A DNA stretch of 64,000 nucleotides from an uncultured Clostridia bacterium (lineage in GTDB: Bacteria; Bacillota; Clostridia; UBA1381; UBA9506). Both the position numbers and the translations under genes were made by a program. A model generated the notes under the pieces. It saw nothing but the letters and a program-made list of their open reading frames with translations, did no database searches and was not told the DNA's origin. Each line of letters opens with the position of its first letter. Position 1 is the first letter of the stretch. The stretch is from positions 141,950-205,949 of the forward strand of contig CAKSBF010000003.1 of the NCBI GenBank assembly GCA_934438075.1, read 5' to 3'. This document shows, one piece after another, positions 44,650 to 52,924 of the stretch.

Positions 44650-44961
44650 TTAGCTTCTTTTCTTTTTGTCTTCTTTCTTAATGACAATGTTTCTCAAGAT
44701 GCCATCTGTAATGTTATAGATTCTCTCCAGCTCAAGCGGAAAGTCAGGCTTTGCACTGAAATTAACCAAAACATAATAGCCTTCTGTCTTGTCATTGATC
44801 GGGTATGCCAGTCTTCTTTTACCCCACTCATCAACGGACTCAATCTCGCCCGCCTCACTAATCAATGATTTGAACTTCTCAACAAGTGCCGTAATCTGAT
44901 CTTCTTCCAAAGATGCGTCTACGATAAAGATTGTCTCATACTTATTGATTACATCAACCAT
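44650..44961 (-). CDS. rpsF: Small ribosomal subunit protein S6
   Basis: A 103-residue partner of S18. The start is the ATG at 44961 (GGGAGGTG 5 bases upstream); the frame upstream to 44994 is not used. The Tyr-Glu-Thr-Ile-Phe-Ile-Val and Gly-Lys-Arg-Arg-Leu-Ala-Tyr-Pro-Ile motifs are typical. First gene of rpsF-ssb-rpsR; a hairpin lies in its leader. Confidence 0.98.
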   Translation of the reverse strand: MVDVINKYETIFIVDASLEEDQITALVEKFKSLISEAGEIESVDEWGKRRLAYPINDKTEGYYVLVNFSAKPDFPLELERIYNITDGILRNIVIKKEDKKKRS

Positions 44962-44989
44962 TTTTTCACCTCCCTTTGGACTTTGGCCC

Positions 44990-45019
44990 TGCACCTTGTG
45001 CGCAGAGCAAGGATATGCA
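44990..45019 (-). promoter_or_regulatory. Leader hairpin upstream of rpsF
   Basis: On the minus strand TGCA-TAT-CCTTG, a nine-base loop and CAAGG-TGCA form a two-part stem in the leader, between the promoter and the ribosome site. Position fits S6:S18 autoregulation, but I do not see the CCG motif reported for that leader, so identity is uncertain. Confidence 0.35.
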
Positions 45020-45035
45020 TAAATATGCTCTTAAT

Positions 45036-45064
45036 ATTATAAACGAAAAGCTAAAATTTGTCAA
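45036..45064 (-). promoter_or_regulatory. Perfect sigma-A promoter for rpsF-ssb-rpsR
   Basis: Minus-strand TTGACA (complement of 45059-45064), a 17-base spacer and TATAAT (complement of 45036-45041): an exact consensus, as suits a ribosomal-protein operon. Confidence 0.92.
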
Positions 45065-45100
45065 GATATTTTTCCAAAGTGTTTTTTACGCCATAAAATG

Positions 45101-45802
45101 TTATTTTGACAGCAAAACCTCGCGGTTTGTGCCATAAAAAATATCATCTTTCCCCGACATCATTTTGCAAAATCTTTCAAATTCGCCCCAGCTGTCATTG
45201 GCATCCAGTTCATAGCAATGACCCCAAACGTAGAAAATTTGTGTTTTTTTCTCATCCGATTTAAGGAGCCGCTCACCAAGTTCAAACAACTGATCCATTT
45301 CCCGATACTGGTAAGCCGTGGGATTAAAACAATATAAATCATCCTGCGGTTCAAAACTATATGTCGAAGTAATGGTTCGCACATATTTAATTTTTGTATG
45401 TTTCTGTATCAGTTTTGCCACTCTCTCATCATGATTTACACCGCCGCATGGATATGCCATACCGACCACATCATATCCGACCAATTTTTCAAGATTTTTT
45501 CTATCCTCTTCTACCTGGCGGATAACCTCTTCATCCGAACACTCCGTCAGATTCGGATGCGTTAGTGTGTGGACAGCCACCTCATGTCCCCGGTAGCGTT
45601 CCTCCAACTCATATGGCTGCAATACTTTTCGTGTAACTATACCATTCGGACTTTCCCAATCGTTTTCTCTTCCAAAGAGACCGGAATTTAAATTAAACGT
45701 TCCCTTCATACCATAACGATTCAGAATTTCTATCATTCTTTTGTCCTGCTCTACACCATCGTCAAAACTGAAAGTCAGAGCTTTGCACTTTCCCTGAAAC
45801 AT
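45101..45802 (-). CDS. Polysaccharide deacetylase family protein (NodB fold)
   Basis: A 233-residue protein without a signal peptide. The NodB motif 1 is Phe-Ser-Phe-Asp-Asp-Gly near residue 15, motif 2 His-Thr-Leu-Thr-His-Pro-Asn near 75-82 supplies the metal His pair, and a later Gly-Met-Ala-Tyr-Pro-Cys-Gly matches motif 3. Family members remove N- or O-acetyl groups from sugars; lack of export makes a cytoplasmic substrate likely. GGAG upstream of 45802 supports that start over 45835. It lies 19 bases after alaS. Confidence 0.9.
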   Translation of the reverse strand: MFQGKCKALTFSFDDGVEQDKRMIEILNRYGMKGTFNLNSGLFGRENDWESPNGIVTRKVLQPYELEERYRGHEVAVHTLTHPNLTECSDEEVIRQVEEDRKNLEKLVGYDVVGMAYPCGGVNHDERVAKLIQKHTKIKYVRTITSTYSFEPQDDLYCFNPTAYQYREMDQLFELGERLLKSDEKKTQIFYVWGHCYELDANDSWGEFERFCKMMSGKDDIFYGTNREVLLSK

Positions 45803-45821
45803 TACAATATCTCCTTTAAAC

Positions 45822-48464
45822 CTATAACTTTTCAATTAAACCGCAAACAGCTTCCAATGCTTCATCTGCCTTGGCAGGATTTTTGCCGCCCGCCTGCGCA
45901 GAATCCGGCTTACCGCCACCGCCGCCGCCAGCTATTTTGGCAATCTCACGAATAATATTTCCTGCATGTGCACCCTTTGCAACCGCAGTCTTTGTTGCCA
46001 TAGTAATAAATGAAACCTTACCCTCCGCAACTGACGCTAATGCAACAAAAGCACAGTCAAGTTTGTCTCTGAGCGAATCCCCCAGGCTGCGCAGCGCTTC
46101 AATATCTGCACCATCCACACGGCCCGTTACAACAGTAATACCGTTAATTTCTCTGGCCTTTTCAAGCAAATCGCCTTCAGAGCCTTTGGCAAGCTTTGCA
46201 TTCAGGCTGTCAATCTGCGAGTGTGCTGCTTTTAATTCTTCCGAAACTACAGCCGCCTTTTTTGCCAGGTCCTTCGGGGTGCATTTCAGAATATCGGAGG
46301 TATCGCGAATTACCTTCTGCAGGCCATAAATTTGTTTTATTACGCCGGCACCCGTAGTTGCTTCTATTCTGCGAACGCCTGCGGCTACACTGCTCTCAGA
46401 TAATATTTTAAACAAACCGATTTCAGCGGTATTGCTCATATGGCAACCGCCACACAGCTCCATGGAATAATCACCCATAGTAACTACACGAACAACATCT
46501 CCGTATTTGTCTCCAAACATTGCTGTTGCTCCGAGTTTCTTAGCCTCGGCAATCGGCATATTTTTCCACGTAATCGGCATAGCTGACAAAATGTGCTGAT
46601 TTACTTCCTTCTCTATCTTGTTTAAATCTTCTGCGTGGATAGGTTCATTCAGTGTAAAGTCGAAACGCATTCTGTCCGGTGTAACCAGAGATCCTGCCTG
46701 ACCCACCTGTGCCCCGAAATGGTTTTTCAGTGCCTTGTGGAGCAAGTGCGTTACGCTGTGATTTCTCTGAATCGCCCGCCGCGTCTGCGCGTCTACCTTC
46801 GCACAAATTTTGTCTCCTACAGAAATCGTTCCTTCTTTTACTTCTATTAAATGATAATACTTTCCATCCGGTGTCTTTTGTGTATCAGTCACGTTACTCT
46901 GCATTAAGTCAGTCGTAAACGTACCAATATCGCCGACCTGACCGCCGCCTTCTCCATAAAACGGTGTCTTATTCAAAACAGCAATGCCCTGTGCATCCTC
47001 GCTCAAAGAGAGAACCTTTTCGCCATCGCATATTAATTCTATTACTTCCGCTTCCGTTTCAAATGAGTCATAACCAACAAACTCTGTTGGCGCAACGCCG
47101 GCTAAAATATCCGCAAGCTTATCCTCCCAGCCTACTTCGCCCATCTTTGCACGAGCAGCACGCGCACGCTCTCTCTGCGCCTCCATCTCCCTGTGAAAGC
47201 CCTCTTCATCAATTTCGATGCCTTTTTCTGCCAAAATCTCGCGCGTCAGATCAATCGGAAATCCATAGGTATCATAAAGTTTAAAGACATCCTCACCCGC
47301 AAAAATGGTGTTCTTTTCCATATTATCCAGCATACGGTCGTCCAAAAAGCTGTTTAACACTGCAAACCCGGCGTCAATGGTCTGCATAAAACGTTCTTCC
47401 TCCGTACGGATAATATTTTTAATCATCTCTCGCTTTTCTTCCAGTTCGGGATAAGCGCCTTTTGATTCATTAATTACCGTATCGGCAAGCTCTGACAAAA
47501 ATGCACCGTTAATCCCCAGCAGCTTGCCATGACGCGCTGCACGCCGTAACAGTCTGCGCAACACATAGCCGCGCCCTTCATTAGAAGGAAGAACACCGTC
47601 AGAAACCATAAAAACAGTACTTCTGATGTGGTCGGTTACTACACGAATGGAAACATCGGTTTTTGCATCTTTCTTATACTCAACGTGCGCCATTTCACAG
47701 ACTTTGTTCAATATGTTAGCAATGGTATCCACATCAAACAGAGAGCTGACACCCTGCATAATGCAGGCAATGCGCTCCAGCCCCATGCCGGTATCGATAT
47801 TAGGGTGTGCCAACCTCTGATATGTGCCATCCTCCTGTTTGTCAAACTGGGTAAATACCAGGTTCCAAAACTCTACAAAGCGGTCACATTCGCAGCCCAC
47901 TTTACAGTCAGGCGAACCACAGCCATTTTCCTCTCCGCGGTCAAAATAAAGTTCAGAGCAGGGACCGCACGGACCGGTACCAATTTCCCAGAAATTGTCC
48001 TCTTTGCCCATCCGCACAATATGATCCGGAGAAACGCCGACCTCCTTTGTCCAGATATCAAACGCTTCGTCATCATCCTCATAAATCGTAACCCAAAGCT
48101 TGTCCACGGGCATTTTCATGACCCCGGTAGCAAATTCCCATGCCCATTTTGTAGCCTCATGCTTAAAGTAATCCCCAAATGAGAAATTTCCCAACATCTC
48201 GAAAAAAGTACCGTGGCGAGCCGTTTTTCCCACACGCTCAATGTCCGGTGTACGAATACATTTCTGGCAGGTGGTGACACGCTTTGACGGCGGTTTTTGA
48301 CGTCCGGTAAAATATGGCTTAAGCGGTGCCATACCTGCATTAATTAAAAGAAGGCTCGGATCGTTTTCCGGCACAAGCGAAAAGCTTGGCATACGGTAAT
48401 GACCTTTGCTTTCAAAAAATGAAAGATATTTTTCTCTAATTTCATTGAGACCCAATTTTTCCAC
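45822..48464 (-). CDS. alaS: Alanyl-tRNA synthetase
   Basis: Charges tRNA-Ala. The 880-residue form starting at the GTG 48464 matches family size; a frame from 48494 adds 10 residues but would leave almost no leader after the promoter at 48511-48539. The class II core includes Asn-Ala-Gly-Met-Ala-Pro-Leu-Lys-Pro; the editing domain has His-Ser-Val-Thr-His and Cys-Gly-Gly-Cys-His; the C-terminal Gly-rich segment (about ten Gly around residue 850) is the usual C-Ala dimerisation region. Confidence 0.97.
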   Translation of the reverse strand: MEKLGLNEIREKYLSFFESKGHYRMPSFSLVPENDPSLLLINAGMAPLKPYFTGRQKPPSKRVTTCQKCIRTPDIERVGKTARHGTFFEMLGNFSFGDYFKHEATKWAWEFATGVMKMPVDKLWVTIYEDDDEAFDIWTKEVGVSPDHIVRMGKEDNFWEIGTGPCGPCSELYFDRGEENGCGSPDCKVGCECDRFVEFWNLVFTQFDKQEDGTYQRLAHPNIDTGMGLERIACIMQGVSSLFDVDTIANILNKVCEMAHVEYKKDAKTDVSIRVVTDHIRSTVFMVSDGVLPSNEGRGYVLRRLLRRAARHGKLLGINGAFLSELADTVINESKGAYPELEEKREMIKNIIRTEEERFMQTIDAGFAVLNSFLDDRMLDNMEKNTIFAGEDVFKLYDTYGFPIDLTREILAEKGIEIDEEGFHREMEAQRERARAARAKMGEVGWEDKLADILAGVAPTEFVGYDSFETEAEVIELICDGEKVLSLSEDAQGIAVLNKTPFYGEGGGQVGDIGTFTTDLMQSNVTDTQKTPDGKYYHLIEVKEGTISVGDKICAKVDAQTRRAIQRNHSVTHLLHKALKNHFGAQVGQAGSLVTPDRMRFDFTLNEPIHAEDLNKIEKEVNQHILSAMPITWKNMPIAEAKKLGATAMFGDKYGDVVRVVTMGDYSMELCGGCHMSNTAEIGLFKILSESSVAAGVRRIEATTGAGVIKQIYGLQKVIRDTSDILKCTPKDLAKKAAVVSEELKAAHSQIDSLNAKLAKGSEGDLLEKAREINGITVVTGRVDGADIEALRSLGDSLRDKLDCAFVALASVAEGKVSFITMATKTAVAKGAHAGNIIREIAKIAGGGGGGKPDSAQAGGKNPAKADEALEAVCGLIEKL

Positions 48465-48510
48465 TTTAAATCTTCCTTCCGCGCCTTTTGGCATAAAATC
48501 TCATTTTTAG

Positions 48511-48539
48511 ATTTTATCACATTTATAATTCTAATTCAA
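48511..48539 (-). promoter_or_regulatory. Sigma-A-type promoter for alaS
   Basis: Minus-strand TTGAAT (complement of 48534-48539) and TAAAAT (complement of 48511-48516) are 17 bases apart. A start near 48504 leaves about 40 bases to the GTG start. No T-box fold is visible. Confidence 0.72.
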
Positions 48540-48611
48540 TAGTTTTTTTGCTTTATTACCAAAAAGTTGGACGTTTCTTGTCATTTCAACTTAAAATCGC
48601 AAAATCGAGAC

Positions 48612-48640
48612 TTGACAAAGCAGGAAAAATATACTAACAT
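48612..48640 (+). promoter_or_regulatory. Possible promoter for the Fe-S assembly operon
   Basis: TTGACA (48612-48617) is exact; 17 bases on, TAACAT (48635-48640) is a four-of-six -10. It lies about 90 bases before the ATG at 48733. Confidence 0.45.
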
Positions 48641-48732
48641 ATTGAATATATCATGATAAAATAGTAGTTTTATGTGCAAAATGAATTTATATAGATTTGT
48701 ATGATTACAAAAATGTAGAAAGGGATTACACC

Positions 48733-49458
48733 ATGTTAGATTTGAAAAATATTACTTGGGAAATTCCGGACGGAGAGGAAATCATTAAAGGGATTAATCT
48801 TTCCATTGCGGACGGAAAGCTGATTGTAGTGACCGGACCAAACGGCGGCGGAAAAACCACACTTGCAAAGCTGATTGCAGGAATTGAAACCCCCTCCTCC
48901 GGCAGTATATGTTTTGACGGAACAGACATTACCCGTTTTGATGTAACTGAGCGCGCAAAAAGCGGCATCGCATTCGCCTTTCAGCAACCCGTGCGCTTTA
49001 AAGGTTTAACCGTACGCGATTTATTGGAACTCGCCGCGGGACAACCTCTTAACGAAACAACAGCATGCGACTTACTCGGAAAAGTCGGTTTGTGTGCCAA
49101 CGAATATTTAGACCGCGAATTAAACGCAGGACTTTCCGGCGGTGAAATCAAACGTATTGAAATTGCGTCTGTGCTGGCGCGAAACGCTAAGCTCTCCATT
49201 TTTGACGAACCGGAAGCAGGTATTGATTTATGGAGTTTTTCGCGTTTGGTGGAAACCTTTGAGGAATTGCGCCAAAAACACAGCGGTACTTTGTTGATTA
49301 TCTCCCATCAAGAGCGTATTCTAAATATTGCTGATGAAATCATTGTCATCGCAAACGGTCATGTACGCAGTGCCGGCAAGCGCGAAGAAATACTGCCTTC
49401 TCTGCTGACCGATGAAAAAGCAACGCTTTGCCCTTTGGGAAAGGAGGAGCGCATATGA
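48733..49458 (+). CDS. SufC-like ATPase of a minimal Fe-S assembly system (SmsC type)
   Basis: A 241-residue soluble ABC-type ATPase. Walker A is Gly-Pro-Asn-Gly-Gly-Gly-Lys-Thr-Thr near residue 37, the signature is Leu-Ser-Gly-Gly-Glu-Ile-Lys-Arg and Walker B is Ser-Ile-Phe-Asp-Glu-Pro-Glu-Ala-Gly-Ile-Asp, the SufC-type pattern (Glu-Ala-Gly-Ile/Leu-Asp). The start at 48733 has AAAGGG upstream; 48697 is possible but has no site. It overlaps the next gene by 4 bases. The pair stands without sufD, sufS or sufU, as in the SUF-like minimal (SMS) system of anaerobes. Confidence 0.88.
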   Translation: MLDLKNITWEIPDGEEIIKGINLSIADGKLIVVTGPNGGGKTTLAKLIAGIETPSSGSICFDGTDITRFDVTERAKSGIAFAFQQPVRFKGLTVRDLLELAAGQPLNETTACDLLGKVGLCANEYLDRELNAGLSGGEIKRIEIASVLARNAKLSIFDEPEAGIDLWSFSRLVETFEELRQKHSGTLLIISHQERILNIADEIIVIANGHVRSAGKREEILPSLLTDEKATLCPLGKEERI

Positions 49459-50372
49459 ATAAAATAACCGAACAACTACTCAGCATTGTTTCTGATTTCA
49501 ACGGAAAATTTGACGGCGCATTTAATATCCGCGAGGACAGCCAGTGTGCAGGAAGGCAATCTACTGAGAACATTAAAATTGAAAGCAAAAAAGACCAACC
49601 CGGCATAGAAATTCACATTAAACCCGGCACGAAAGGCGAGAAAGTTTATATTCCTGCCTGTGTTACACACAGTGATGTCAATGATTTGGTTTATAATGAT
49701 TTTTTTATCGGCGAAGGAGCCGATGTCATTATCGTTGCCGGCTGCGGCGTACATTCCGACGGCGAAGAAGAAGCACGTCATAACGGAATTCATCGTTTTT
49801 TTATTGAGAAAAATGCACATGTTGTATATGAAGAAAAACACATTGGTGTTGGCAAGGGCAAGGGTGCAAGGCGCATTGATCCGGTAACCGATGCCGCACT
49901 GGCAGAGGGCGCCAGTTTGGAAATGAACACGGTTCAGCTTGGTGGTGTTGACAGTACCTTGCGTAAGACAACTGCTGCACTTGCCGCAAATGCTAAGCTG
50001 ATTGTTCGCGAAAGAATTATGACCGATAAAGACGAAACCGCCAAAACCGTATTTGAAGTAAACATGGATGGTGAAGATTCCGCTGTCGACTTGGTTTCCC
50101 GTTCCGTTGCCAAAGGACACTCCTATCAGGAATTTGTTTCCACATTGCGCGGCAAAAACCGCTGCAGCGGTCATTCCGAATGTGACGCTATATTAGTAGA
50201 TAATGGCACAGTAAATGCAGCTCCTGCATTGCTTGCCTCCCATGTTGACGCTGCATTAATACACGAGGCAGCAATCGGAAAAATTGCCGGCGAGCAAATT
50301 TTAAAACTGCGCACGCTTGGTTTGAGCGAGGAAGAAGCACAGGAAAGAATTATTCAGGGATTTTTAAAATAA
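49455..50372 (+). CDS. SufB/SufD-like scaffold of a minimal Fe-S assembly system (SmsB type)
   Basis: A 305-residue SufBD-core protein, much shorter than SufB (about 470), missing the SufB N-terminal region. The right-handed beta-helix part carries motifs such as Gly-Gly-Val-Asp-Ser-Thr-Leu-Arg-Lys, Gly-Lys-Asn-Arg-Cys-Ser-Gly-His-Ser-Glu-Cys and His-Glu-Ala-Ala-Ile-Gly-Lys-Ile, typical of SufB cluster-binding ends. The ATG overlaps the SmsC-type stop (ATGA), with GGAGGAG upstream. Together they would form an Fe-S scaffold ATPase complex. A desulfurase must come from elsewhere. Confidence 0.86.
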   Translation: MNKITEQLLSIVSDFNGKFDGAFNIREDSQCAGRQSTENIKIESKKDQPGIEIHIKPGTKGEKVYIPACVTHSDVNDLVYNDFFIGEGADVIIVAGCGVHSDGEEEARHNGIHRFFIEKNAHVVYEEKHIGVGKGKGARRIDPVTDAALAEGASLEMNTVQLGGVDSTLRKTTAALAANAKLIVRERIMTDKDETAKTVFEVNMDGEDSAVDLVSRSVAKGHSYQEFVSTLRGKNRCSGHSECDAILVDNGTVNAAPALLASHVDAALIHEAAIGKIAGEQILKLRTLGLSEEEAQERIIQGFLK

Positions 50373-50394
50373 TAATTTGCAATAATTTAAAAGG

Positions 50395-50423
50395 TCTGCG
50401 GTTAAATAGCCGCAGATTTTTTT
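50395..50423 (+). terminator. Terminator after the Fe-S assembly operon
   Basis: TCTGCGG / CCGCAGA stem (50395-50401, 50410-50416), eight-base loop, then seven Ts. Confidence 0.93.
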
Positions 50424-50530
50424 GTATAAAAAACAAATTTATCTTTTCTCTGTTTGACTTCATCTATATGCATTCATAAACAGACAGGTTGTCTCATATA
50501 GTAATAGCAAAGAAAGAAAGGAGACCGCAA

Positions 50531-51727
50531 ATGAACATGATAAAACGAGTCCTATTTCTGGCAGCGCTCACATTGGCTTTTGTGGCAATCGGCAGAAACG
50601 ACATTGCAAAACTTTCAGAATCAAAAACAGCAAATGTTTCTTTTAATGACCTTTCCGATAATTATTCCTGGGCAAAGGAGGCTGTTACCTTTTTAGCAGA
50701 AAAAGGCGCTGTCAGCGGCATCGAAGAAAATGTATTTTCACCAAAAGCACGAGTCACCCACGAACAGCTTGCCAAAATGCTGGTAACCGCTCTGAATATT
50801 AACATGACGCCTTCGATGACACAAACCTATCTTGATGTTGCATCTAACCGATGGTCATTCCCCTATGTAGAAACTGCAAAGGACTACTTCCCGAGCAACA
50901 CAGACAAGCCGATTAATGAATTTTCACCGGAGCAGTTTTGCACCCGAGAAGAGATAGCTGCCGCACTGGTAAACGCATTGGGCGTAGATATTTCATCCGA
51001 AAATACTTCTGACCTCTCTGAAAAATATGCGGATGCGGAACAAATTTCTCCTTCACTGGCAGGACAAATTGCCTTTGCATGCAGAAATGGCATATTACAA
51101 GGTGCTGACGGTTGTCTGCGGCCGAAAGAAGAAGTAACCCGGGCCGAAGCTGCTGTTTGCCTGTACCGTGCAGTTCGTTTACAGAAGGATGAATCCAAAG
51201 CCTCCGTGTCTGAAGTCAGCAATGGTACTCCAATCGCCGGTGAAAGTACGGTTTCTTTAGCGCAGGCCAAGGCATGGGCAAAAAGCAGGGGCGCGCACGA
51301 GCGGTTTATAGAAATTGCAGATTTGTACTGGAAATACGGAAAAGAAATGAATATACGTCCTGAAGTGCTCTATGCTCAGGCTGCGAAGGAAACAAATTTT
51401 GGAAAATATACGGGCAATGTTGTGCCGGAGCAAAACAATTGGGCCGGTATAAAAACAAAAAATGCAAGCGGAGATACAACTGCCGATCATGAAAGTTTTG
51501 CAACACCTGAGGATGGAGTTCGAGCACACTTTAATCATATGACCGCATATCTTGGAAAAAAGCCAAGCGGCAGCACTCACGATCGCTATGCGATGGTGGT
51601 CAGCGCCTCATGGGCAGGAAGTATAAAGAATGCGGAAGAACTCGGCGGGCATTGGGCACCGGATCCATCGTACGGGATCGATTTGGTAGAACACTATCTT
51701 GTACCAATGGAGAAAATAGATAAATAA
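50531..51727 (+). CDS. SLH-anchored cell-wall glucosaminidase
   Basis: A 398-residue exported protein. A hydrophobic signal runs about 6-20. Three SLH repeats span about 35-215 (Phe-Asn-Asp-Leu-Ser, Val-Thr-His-Glu-Gln, Thr-Arg-Glu-Glu-Ile, Val-Thr-Arg-Ala-Glu-Ala). Residues about 240-395 match the mannosyl-glycoprotein endo-beta-N-acetylglucosaminidase/LytG lysozyme-like fold: Tyr-Ala-Gln-Ala-Ala-Lys-Glu-Thr-Asn-Phe-Gly with the catalytic Glu, Asn-Asn-Trp-Ala-Gly-Ile-Lys, and a late Tyr-Gly-Ile-Asp-Leu-Val-Glu. AAAGGAG lies 7 bases before the ATG at 50531; a frame from 50489 is not supported. Confidence 0.88.
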   Translation: MNMIKRVLFLAALTLAFVAIGRNDIAKLSESKTANVSFNDLSDNYSWAKEAVTFLAEKGAVSGIEENVFSPKARVTHEQLAKMLVTALNINMTPSMTQTYLDVASNRWSFPYVETAKDYFPSNTDKPINEFSPEQFCTREEIAAALVNALGVDISSENTSDLSEKYADAEQISPSLAGQIAFACRNGILQGADGCLRPKEEVTRAEAAVCLYRAVRLQKDESKASVSEVSNGTPIAGESTVSLAQAKAWAKSRGAHERFIEIADLYWKYGKEMNIRPEVLYAQAAKETNFGKYTGNVVPEQNNWAGIKTKNASGDTTADHESFATPEDGVRAHFNHMTAYLGKKPSGSTHDRYAMVVSASWAGSIKNAEELGGHWAPDPSYGIDLVEHYLVPMEKIDK

Positions 51728-51766
51728 TAATTTGCTATTGTATTTTACATAAGCTTAAAACGTCTC

Positions 51767-51801
51767 TTCATCAAGCGAACTCTTTGCGTTCACTTAATGA
51801 A
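51767..51801 (-). terminator. Hairpin terminator downstream of holA
   Basis: Perfect 14-bp stem with wobble pairs (51767-51780 with 51788-51801), seven-base loop; on the minus strand GAGACGTTTT follows. The T-tract is short and slightly removed, so termination may be partial. Confidence 0.55.
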
Positions 51802-51898
51802 CATTACAAAGTTCTTCGCCCACATACGCTCTCCGCTCTGAACCTCGGGCGATGTGAGACTAGAGAGAGGATTGCCATTTGCGATTTGTTATACCAAA

Positions 51899-52912
51899 CT
51901 ACAAACTTTCAAACATCAATAACTCCAAAAGCGTGTTATTATCCATAGAATTTGACTTCAGATATGCATCCGTCTTCGCGCATCTCCGCATCAACGCCGA
52001 AAGTTCATTCAGTTGATATTTGCTGCAATCACGCATATATTTTCCAACCTGAAACGGTGCTATCTTCAATTTTGACATAATAACTCCTTTTTCTGCCCCC
52101 TGCTCCATCAAAAGTTTCGTGCCAATTAATTTATCTACATTGTAAATAACAGCACCCAAAATTCTGTTTGCATCTTCTTTTATCGCAAATAAATCCTCAA
52201 GCCGACTGAGAGCCGTATCGGCATCCTTCGCAATTAATGCGTCAATCATGACAAAAACCTTATTTTCTATTGACGGTACTACCAATGCATCAATTTCCTT
52301 CCGCGTGACAGCAGTTCCCTCCTGTACATACGCAGCCAGTTTCTCCGCTTCGCGTTTTACCGACATCATACCGCTATCCGTAATCTCCACCAAGTATTTC
52401 GCATCAAACGGGCTAATACTTTTCCCCAAGGTACGAAACAGTCCAACGGTCCAATTAATCATTTCATTTTCTTTTAAATACGTAAATTCCGCCGCAGTTT
52501 GGTTTTTCGCAATATATTTATATAACGCACTTCGTTTGTCGATTTCACTCTCTGAAAAAACCAAATAAACATTTTCCGGAATATCTTTTAAGCGTTTTTC
52601 CCAATAAGAACGATATTCTGTTGTCGCTCCGGTGCGTCCGTCCGGCTTGAAAATTTTTGAGTCTGAAAAAAGCAGCAGTTTTCTGTCTGCAAAAACCGGC
52701 AGCGCCTCAATCGCCTCATCTACAGCAGCTATATCATAATTTTTACCTGAAAAACTAAAAACATTGAGTTCCTCCATCATATCCGGTTTCAGTAATGTCG
52801 TCAACTGATTACAATAGTGTTCCTTTAAAAATGTCTCTTCACCATAAAGCAAAAAAACATTTCCGCTTACTGTTCCTTCTTTCAGCATTTTTTTCAAATC
52901 CGCTGCTGTCAT
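51899..52912 (-). CDS. holA: DNA polymerase III delta subunit
   Basis: Clamp-opening subunit of the clamp loader. The 337-residue protein has the N-terminal Phe-Leu-Leu-Tyr-Gly-Glu-Glu-Xaa-Phe-Leu, the RecA-like fold with Val-Tyr-Leu-Val-Phe-Ser-Glu, and a C-terminal helical collar rich in Leu/Lys. GGAGAG lies 7 bases before the ATG. It starts 12 bases after comEC, the common Bacillota order. Confidence 0.93.
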   Translation of the reverse strand: MTAADLKKMLKEGTVSGNVFLLYGEETFLKEHYCNQLTTLLKPDMMEELNVFSFSGKNYDIAAVDEAIEALPVFADRKLLLFSDSKIFKPDGRTGATTEYRSYWEKRLKDIPENVYLVFSESEIDKRSALYKYIAKNQTAAEFTYLKENEMINWTVGLFRTLGKSISPFDAKYLVEITDSGMMSVKREAEKLAAYVQEGTAVTRKEIDALVVPSIENKVFVMIDALIAKDADTALSRLEDLFAIKEDANRILGAVIYNVDKLIGTKLLMEQGAEKGVIMSKLKIAPFQVGKYMRDCSKYQLNELSALMRRCAKTDAYLKSNSMDNNTLLELLMFESL

Positions 52913-52924
52913 CCTTCTTCTCTC

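Noticed and set aside
48465..48510. T-box leader for alaS
   Set aside because: The leader from the promoter is only about 40 bases, too short for a specifier loop and antiterminator.
49476..50174. 232-codon minus-strand frame opposite the SmsB-type gene
   Set aside because: Antisense, Phe/Asn/Ala-rich; the plus-strand frame has family motifs and a coupled start.
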